From Massilia sp. UBA2604 (GTDB lineage: Bacteria > Pseudomonadota > Gammaproteobacteria > Burkholderiales > Burkholderiaceae_D): DNA of 10,806 nucleotides. The stretch is from contig DDKG01000232.1 in assembly GCA_002339265.1 (NCBI GenBank), positions 1 to 10,806 on the forward strand. Direction: 5' to 3'. The notes under the pieces are model-generated. The model worked only from the letters and a program-made list of their open reading frames with translations, ran no database searches and was not told the DNA's origin. Both the position numbers and the translations under genes were made by a program. The stretch's first letter is position 1; each line of letters opens with the position of its first letter. Of this stretch, positions 6,851 through 10,806 are shown in pieces.

Positions 6851-8053
6851 TCAGGCGTCGTCGAGGCGCCGGCTGCTGTCGTCCTTGAGCGCGCGCTGCA
6901 GCTTCGAGGCCGGCAGGTTCATCAACAGGCGCACCAGCTCGGGCTGGCGGTTGGTGGCGGTCTTCTGGTAGATCGACAGCAGCTGCTTGCGCACCGTGTC
7001 GTACTGCACGCCGAGCAGGTCGGCGATGGTCTTGAGCGGCACGCCGTCGGCCAGCATCGACGCGATCTTGCACTCGGCGTGCGACAGGCCGAAGGCGGCG
7101 GTGAGCAGCGCCGAGTCGATCACCTGGACCGAAGTCGGGTGGTAGAAGAACAGCATTACCAGCGGCCGCAGGCCGAAGCTGCCCAGCGTGTGTTCCGGGA
7201 CCAGCATCGTGAAGAAGGCATACAGCGCATCGGCTGCCGCACCGGCCTCGCTGCGCATGTGCAGCGCGCGCGACTCCTTGTCGTCGGGCTTGCCCTGCGC
7301 GATGGTATTGCGCACGCGGGTTTCCAGCTCGCCGCACTGCATCAGGAAGGACGTGCGGTAGCGCTGCGGCAGCACCAGCTTGCCATCGACCACCTGCACC
7401 AGGCTGGTGGAAGCGAGCAGGCATTGCGCCGCAGCGTTGGCCAGGACGACGTCGCCGGTCGCAGTCAGAAGCATCACCGGCTGGCGCAGCTTGTCGACCA
7501 GCGCATGGCCCACCAGCGCCTGGGTCGAGTACACGAACTGGGCCAGGCCCATGCGCACCGCGCGCTCCATGTGCGGGCGCAGGCGGTCGAGGAAGGCCAG
7601 GGCGTCCGCCGGCAGCGGGCCTTCGGCGCTGCCGCGCAGGCAAGACAGGATCACGGTCGCCTCCGGCGTATCGGCCAGCTTGCAGGCCGACACATAGCGC
7701 CCCCCATGCGGGATCAGGAATTCCTGGTAAAAGGGGTGGGCAGCGGCGAAAGCATCGTCGAAATGCTCGTGGCAGTGCAGCCAGCTGGCAGTCGATTGCC
7801 GGCGCAGCAGCCCTACGCGCGGGTCGAGAAACTGGTATTTCTGGATGTATTCGAGGTCGATCTGCGGCGCCATGGCGGCGCCGTCGCTGTATGACAGTGC
7901 GCCGCGCTCGCCGTCGAAGGCCAGCATGTGGACGGCCCGCCCGCCGATTGCTTCATGCAGGCTGTCCAGCATGCGCCGCCAGGCGCCCCGGTCGTCCAGC
8001 GTGTCGTAGATGAGATTGACGATACGGTCGAAGCGCGCCTGCGACAGATCCAC
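6851..8053 (-). CDS. LuxR-type helix-turn-helix transcriptional regulator with N-terminal sensory region
   Basis: Encodes 400 residues. The start is GTG at 8053-8051, preceded by GGAGAG (8064-8059) at a 5-nt distance; no in-frame ATG lies nearby upstream, and the first in-frame ATG downstream is at codon 28. The C-terminus (about 319-379) is a LuxR-type DNA-binding domain: LSHAECKIASMLADG, then KTIADLLGV, then the recognition helix YDTVRKQLLSIYQKT. The usual TVxxH position is replaced by Lys-Gln, as in the subfamily ending KTxxxRQPELVRLL. Residues 185-230 (VMLLTATGDVVLANAAAQ) look PAS-like; residues 1-170 probably form another sensory domain. No phospho-receiver or membrane segment is visible, so it would be a cytoplasmic one-component regulator; ligand and targets are unknown. 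Dyad-rich DNA in front of the gene suggests autoregulation. It points toward the M14 gene, but adjacency alone does not show it controls the peptidases. Confidence 0.88.
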   Translation of the reverse strand: MDLSQARFDRIVNLIYDTLDDRGAWRRMLDSLHEAIGGRAVHMLAFDGERGALSYSDGAAMAPQIDLEYIQKYQFLDPRVGLLRRQSTASWLHCHEHFDDAFAAAHPFYQEFLIPHGGRYVSACKLADTPEATVILSCLRGSAEGPLPADALAFLDRLRPHMERAVRMGLAQFVYSTQALVGHALVDKLRQPVMLLTATGDVVLANAAAQCLLASTSLVQVVDGKLVLPQRYRTSFLMQCGELETRVRNTIAQGKPDDKESRALHMRSEAGAAADALYAFFTMLVPEHTLGSFGLRPLVMLFFYHPTSVQVIDSALLTAAFGLSHAECKIASMLADGVPLKTIADLLGVQYDTVRKQLLSIYQKTATNRQPELVRLLMNLPASKLQRALKDDSSRRLDDA

Positions 8054-8065
8054 AATTTCTCTCCA

Positions 8066-8145
8066 AGCATTGATTTTGCATAAGAACCAATGCTATCGGG
8101 CATTCGACTCTTGGTCGATACAATTTTGCGACAATTGTTAATTGT
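8066..8145 (-). promoter_or_regulatory. AT-rich, dyad-rich control region upstream of the LuxR-type gene
   Basis: The 138-bp gap 8054-8191 is clearly more AT-rich than its surroundings. It holds the perfect inverted repeat ACAATT-GTT-AATTGT (8131-8145), which includes the palindrome ACAATTGT (8131-8138), and a further ACAATT at 8120-8125, eleven bases upstream of the second copy. Nearer the gene are AGCATTG (8066-8072) and CAATGCT (8088-8094), a 7-bp inverted repeat just before the ribosome site, plus a third related half-site GCATT at 8100-8104. These look like operator sites, but no clear -35/-10 pair could be assigned. Confidence 0.45.
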
Positions 8146-8191
8146 GGTAAACGTAAGACACTGGTTGTTGTCAGAACGCCGCAATAGCCGC

Positions 8192-8725
8192 TCAGCGCAG
8201 GGCGGTCGATGCGGGCAGTGAGCTCAGGATGACCGTCCGGACCGCCCCGTCGGCGCCGGGCGTGAGCTGGTAGAGGCGGTCGTATTCGTCGTCCGTGATA
8301 TCGAGGCCGGGCTCGCCGCCGAACAGACGCACCAGTTCCGGCAGGGTGTTCGAGTGACCGACCACCAGCACGGGGCCGCGCAGTTTGTTGACCTTGTCGA
8401 CCAGCGCTTTCGGCGTGGCCGGGTCGTATTGCTCGACCTGCAGCCCTAGCTGGCGCGCCAGCGGCTGCGCGGTCTGCAGCGTGCGCGCGGTCGGCGTGCT
8501 GAAGATCGCCTGGATGCCGGTGCGGTGCAGGATCGTCGCGATGTTTTGCGCGCGCAGCTGGCCTTGCGGCGTAAGCGCCGGGTCCTTGCCGATGCTGGCC
8601 TTTTCGCCGTGGCGGACCAGGTAGATCGCACTGGGTTCGGCCAGCGCCGCGCCGGGCAGGAGGAAGGCGAGGGCAATGGAAATGTTGCGCAGCAGGCGTG
8701 GGGGGCGGCTCAAGGGCAGGCGCAT
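8192..8725 (-). CDS. Exported histidine phosphatase family protein (phosphoglycerate-mutase-like fold)
   Basis: Encodes 177 residues, small for the branch-1 histidine phosphatases and close to SixA in size. An N-terminal signal peptide (basic RPPRLLR, then a hydrophobic run, cleavage probably after ALA at residue 29) predicts a periplasmic enzyme, unlike cytoplasmic SixA. Catalytic features: the RHGE motif with Arg38, phospho-accepting His39 and Glu41; Arg81 in TPTARTLQTA, a phosphate-binding arginine; and the second histidine His124 in VGHSNT. The start at 8725 is supported by GAGA about seven bases upstream and by the complete signal peptide. It lies 138 bp upstream of the LuxR-type gene on the same strand and 75 bp downstream of the 2H gene. 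The substrate is unknown; broad phosphomonoesterase activity is the safest guess. Confidence 0.88.
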   Translation of the reverse strand: MRLPLSRPPRLLRNISIALAFLLPGAALAEPSAIYLVRHGEKASIGKDPALTPQGQLRAQNIATILHRTGIQAIFSTPTARTLQTAQPLARQLGLQVEQYDPATPKALVDKVNKLRGPVLVVGHSNTLPELVRLFGGEPGLDITDDEYDRLYQLTPGADGAVRTVILSSLPASTALR

Positions 8726-8755
8726 CGCGGTTCTCTCGACGGTGGACGGAACGCC

Positions 8756-8764
8756 AGCGTAGCA
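8756..8764 (-). promoter_or_regulatory. Possible extended -10 element of the histidine phosphatase gene
   Basis: Read on the minus strand, TGCTACGCT matches the extended -10 form TGnTAnnnT. It would start transcription near 8749, leaving a leader of about 24 nt that includes the GAGA ribosome site. No recognisable -35 lies at the proper distance, so this is tentative. Confidence 0.3.
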
Positions 8765-8800
8765 CGGCGGAACTCAGGCTTTGGTATCTGGAAGAGGGTG

Positions 8801-9499
8801 TCAGGCCAATGGCAGTGTCGCCACCTGCACCAAGGATTTGCTGGACATATACCAATCATTGATCACCAGTGCAGCTTGTTCGATGCGCATGACGCCGAGC
8901 GGCTCGTCGCGCAGTTCGTCGAGCAGTGCGGCGAATTGCATCGCATCGCGCAAGGGCTCGATGAAACGAAACAGCGTCATATGGGCGGTCACCAGGCGAT
9001 AGCGCCGGTCGAGCGCGCCGTCGAGTCCCCGATCGCGCAACTGGGTGCGCAGACGCTCACGCAAGATCTCCAGCGATGAACCGCGCGGAAAGCCGCGCGC
9101 CATCACCGCACCGGGCGACAGCGCGATGCCGTCGAAGTCGATCTCGATCGGCTCGATGCCATCCACCGCAGCCTGGGCCGCGGCGCGGTAATCGTCCACC
9201 AGCGCCGGATGAATGGCGACACCGGCGCCGGCCGTCAGCAGCGACAGGATCGTCATGTGCATATCGGCTGCCGGATAGCGATATTGCCGCGGTTCGGCGC
9301 CAGCGAGACGGTCCAGCAGGCCGTCGAAGTGCGCGTGCAACGATGGGCCGGGACGCGCAATCAGGCTGATGCCGCGGCGCCGGTCGGGCCCGGCCGCAAG
9401 CCGCGTGTCGCAATCGATGTCCCCACGCGCGATCGCGCCGAAAGCGTGTTCCCACATCGTGTCGTAATGCGCTTGCAGGCTGCCAGAGGTGTCGGCCAT
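8801..9499 (-). CDS. 2H phosphoesterase superfamily protein (2'-5' RNA ligase/cyclic phosphodiesterase-like)
   Basis: Encodes 232 residues. Two H-x-T signatures in hydrophobic strands, His81-Met-Thr83 (MHMTIL) and His173-Met-Thr175 (AHMTLF), are 92 residues apart. This is the defining feature of the 2H fold, whose members hydrolyse or form 2'-5' or 2',3'-cyclic phosphodiester bonds in RNA ends or nucleotides. No signal peptide or membrane segment is present, so it should be cytoplasmic. The substrate cannot be predicted; several 2H subfamilies lack RNA-ligase activity despite the name. The ATG at 9499 is preferred; a TTG four codons upstream (9511) is also possible. Neither has a visible Shine-Dalgarno sequence. 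The gene starts about 30 bp downstream of the ttcA terminator on the same strand, so its expression route (own promoter, promoter inside ttcA, or read-through) is unclear. Confidence 0.8.
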   Translation of the reverse strand: MADTSGSLQAHYDTMWEHAFGAIARGDIDCDTRLAAGPDRRRGISLIARPGPSLHAHFDGLLDRLAGAEPRQYRYPAADMHMTILSLLTAGAGVAIHPALVDDYRAAAQAAVDGIEPIEIDFDGIALSPGAVMARGFPRGSSLEILRERLRTQLRDRGLDGALDRRYRLVTAHMTLFRFIEPLRDAMQFAALLDELRDEPLGVMRIEQAALVINDWYMSSKSLVQVATLPLA

Positions 9500-9528
9500 C
9501 GTTTCGTGCAATCGAAAAAAACGGGACG

Positions 9529-9557
9529 AAAAAAAGCAGAGGCCCAGCCTCTGCTTT
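9529..9557 (-). terminator. Intrinsic terminator of the folB-ttcA transcript
   Basis: A perfect 11-bp stem (arms 9533-9543 and 9547-9557, 3-nt loop) begins 16 bp after the ttcA stop. On the minus strand it is followed directly by seven T residues (9535-9529, three of them in the stem). This is a textbook rho-independent terminator, working on the minus strand only. A second run of seven T residues lies at 9521-9515. Confidence 0.93.
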
Positions 9558-9573
9558 CATCCATTCGCGGCAA

Positions 9574-10521
9574 TCAGAGCTGCGTCAACGAAATCGTGTT
9601 CGTCGCCGGCGTCGAACACGGCTCTTCGTCGAACGCGATATCGCCTAGCGGATTCGGCACGCCATCGGTCTTCAGGCCGACGAAGTCGAACAGATCACGA
9701 TCCTGCAAATGCGACGGCACCACGGTCGACAGCGCCGAGAAGGTGTTCTCGACCCGGCCCGGATGCTTCTTTTCCCACTCGCGCAGCATGTTCTTGATCT
9801 GCTTGCGCTGCAGGTTTTCCTGCGAGCCGCACAGGTCGCACGGGATGATCGGGAAGCCTTTCACCTCGGCGTAGCGCTCGGTATCGGCTTCCTTCACATA
9901 GGCCATCGGGCGGATCACCATGTGCTTGCCGTCGTCCGACACCAGCTTGGCCGGCATGCCTTTCAGCTTCCCGCCGAAGAACATGTTCAGGAAGAAGGTC
10001 TCGAGGATGTCGTCACGGTGGTGGCCCAGGGCGATCTTGTTGCAGCCGAGTTCGTCGGCCACGCGATACAGGATGCCGCGACGCAGGCGCGAGCACAGCG
10101 AGCAGGTGGTCTTGCCTTCCGGGACCAGGCGCTTGACGATGCTGTAGGTGTCCTGATTTTCGATGTGATAGGGCACGCCGAGCTTGTCGAGATAGGCCGG
10201 GAGAATATGGGCCGGGAAATTCGGCTGCTTCTGGTCGAGGTTGACCGCGACGATGTCGAAGTGGATCGGCGCGCGCTCGCGCAGGGTCAGCAGGATGTCG
10301 AGCAAGGCGTAGCTGTCCTTGCCGCCCGACAGGCAAACCATCACCTTGTCGCCGTCCTCGATCATATTGAAATCGCCGATCGCCTGGCCGACCAGGCGGC
10401 ACAGGCGCTTGTGCAGCTTGTTGTCTTCGCGCGCGATCTTTTCCTGCTTCTTCGCATCGATTGCCACGTCCGCGGTCGGGAAATCGTCTTCCACCACGCG
10501 CTCGATTACCGTTTCGTTCAT
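9574..10521 (-). CDS. ttcA: tRNA 2-thiocytidine synthetase TtcA
   Basis: Encodes 315 residues, close to the 311 of the E. coli enzyme. TtcA thiolates cytidine 32 in the anticodon loop of certain tRNAs: it activates the base with ATP through a PP-loop and uses an oxygen-sensitive [4Fe-4S] cluster to deliver sulfur. The PP-loop SGGKDS is at 65-70. The cluster cysteines are Cys140-x2-Cys143 ([15 protein letters not shown]) and Cys228 (IPCDLCGS), matching the C-x2-C plus distant Cys pattern of E. coli TtcA. GHHRDD at 166-171 is also typical. The start ATG at 10521 is chosen because it overlaps the folB stop (ATGA) and has AAGGAAG (10532-10526) four bases upstream; the frame remains open further up, but only as an arginine-rich shadow inside folB. 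It is probably co-transcribed with and translationally coupled to folB, and ends at a strong terminator. Confidence 0.97.
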   Translation of the reverse strand: MNETVIERVVEDDFPTADVAIDAKKQEKIAREDNKLHKRLCRLVGQAIGDFNMIEDGDKVMVCLSGGKDSYALLDILLTLRERAPIHFDIVAVNLDQKQPNFPAHILPAYLDKLGVPYHIENQDTYSIVKRLVPEGKTTCSLCSRLRRGILYRVADELGCNKIALGHHRDDILETFFLNMFFGGKLKGMPAKLVSDDGKHMVIRPMAYVKEADTERYAEVKGFPIIPCDLCGSQENLQRKQIKNMLREWEKKHPGRVENTFSALSTVVPSHLQDRDLFDFVGLKTDGVPNPLGDIAFDEEPCSTPATNTISLTQL

Positions 10522-10806
10522 GCTGCTTCCTTGATCTGGAACACTTCGACGCCGACGCCTTCGCAATCGGCATACACGTCCGGCTTCATCGTCGAGACAC
10601 CGGCGGCGCGCACGCGCGGGTGCGCCAGCATCGCCTTGACCACGTCGTCGCACAGGGTTTCCTGCAGGTGGATATGGCCCTTGGCGATGCGCTGCGCAAT
10701 AGTCTCGCGCATGAAATCGTAGTCGACCACTTCTGCCAGCTGGTCGGCCTTCGGCGTCGACAGCTCCAGCGGAATGTACAGCTCGACATTGATCAGGACA
10801 CGCTGC
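10518..10806 (-). CDS. folB: Dihydroneopterin aldolase FolB (5' part beyond window edge)
   Basis: The C-terminal 95 residues are visible, read from 10805 down to the TGA at 10520-10518; the start is outside the window. FolB converts 7,8-dihydroneopterin to 6-hydroxymethyl-dihydropterin and glycolaldehyde in folate synthesis, and works as an oligomer in the cytoplasm. Numbering by visible residue, the family features are the INVELYIPL strand, the [11 protein letters not shown] segment (26-36), [12 protein letters not shown] with Glu49 as the pterin-anchoring glutamate, and STMKPDVY with Lys74 as the likely catalytic lysine, followed by the GVGVEVF strand. The segment order and the KPDVY form fit Burkholderiales FolB closely. 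The stop overlaps the ttcA start by four bases, so the two form an operon. Confidence 0.92.
   Translation of the reverse strand, partial: QRVLINVELYIPLELSTPKADQLAEVVDYDFMRETIAQRIAKGHIHLQETLCDDVVKAMLAHPRVRAAGVSTMKPDVYADCEGVGVEVFQIKEAA

Noticed and set aside
6639..7643. 334-codon minus-strand frame overlapping the LuxR-type gene
   Set aside because: It is on the same strand but in another frame from the regulator, rich in Ala, Arg and Pro, and runs into the antisense of the M14 gene. The regulator frame carries the HTH domain.
10522..10653. Longer TtcA start up to 10653
   Set aside because: The extra 44 residues are arginine-rich, lie wholly within folB in another frame, and are unlike any TtcA N-terminus. 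The ATG at 10521 has a ribosome site and the folB overlap.
1..10806. Mobile element, CRISPR array, tRNA/rRNA gene or defence island
   Set aside because: No transposase or integrase motif, no regularly spaced repeats, no cloverleaf or rRNA sequence, and no shift in coding character was seen. Every gene belongs to a common chromosomal family.

Overview
The window looks like ordinary chromosome from a GC-rich betaproteobacterium of the Burkholderiales, most likely an Oxalobacteraceae/Massilia-type organism. This is inferred from the very GC-rich coding sequence, the Burkholderiales-like form of FolB (an ALSTPK/VVDYDFM-type core and a KPDVY segment), the folB-ttcA arrangement and the secreted S41/M14 peptidases. 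No database search was possible. No insertion sequence, phage gene, CRISPR array, tRNA or rRNA was found.

Left part, + strand: the window opens inside a large fused indolepyruvate ferredoxin oxidoreductase (1-3210, N-terminus missing). An intergenic region with a strong inverted repeat follows. Next come two separate genes for exported hydrolases: an S41 (C-terminal-processing type) serine peptidase lipoprotein (3323-4936), which appears to be read from a leaderless mRNA, and a secreted M14-type zinc carboxypeptidase (5068-6837). A terminator-like hairpin lies between them. Both have a TATAAT box inside a shared motif, TGGTTG-N20-GTCTATAATC.

Right part, - strand: a LuxR-type regulator (8053 down to 6851) converges on the M14 gene with only 13 bp between the stop codons. 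Its upstream region is AT-rich and full of dyads. Further right are an exported histidine phosphatase (8725-8192), a 2H phosphoesterase-fold protein (9499-8801), the tRNA 2-thiocytidine synthase TtcA (10521-9574) and the 3' part of dihydroneopterin aldolase FolB (from 10806 down to 10518). folB and ttcA overlap by 4 bases (ATGA) and are closed by a textbook intrinsic terminator. The 2H gene begins only about 30 bp beyond that terminator.

The functions fall into separate modules: amino-acid/2-oxo-acid oxidation, extracellular protein breakdown, transcription control, folate synthesis and tRNA thiolation. I see no evidence of a novel multi-gene defence or mobile system. The points worth a second look are regulatory: a leaderless lipoprotein mRNA, a promoter motif shared by two protease genes, the dyad cluster in front of the LuxR gene, and a 2H gene placed directly behind a strong terminator.
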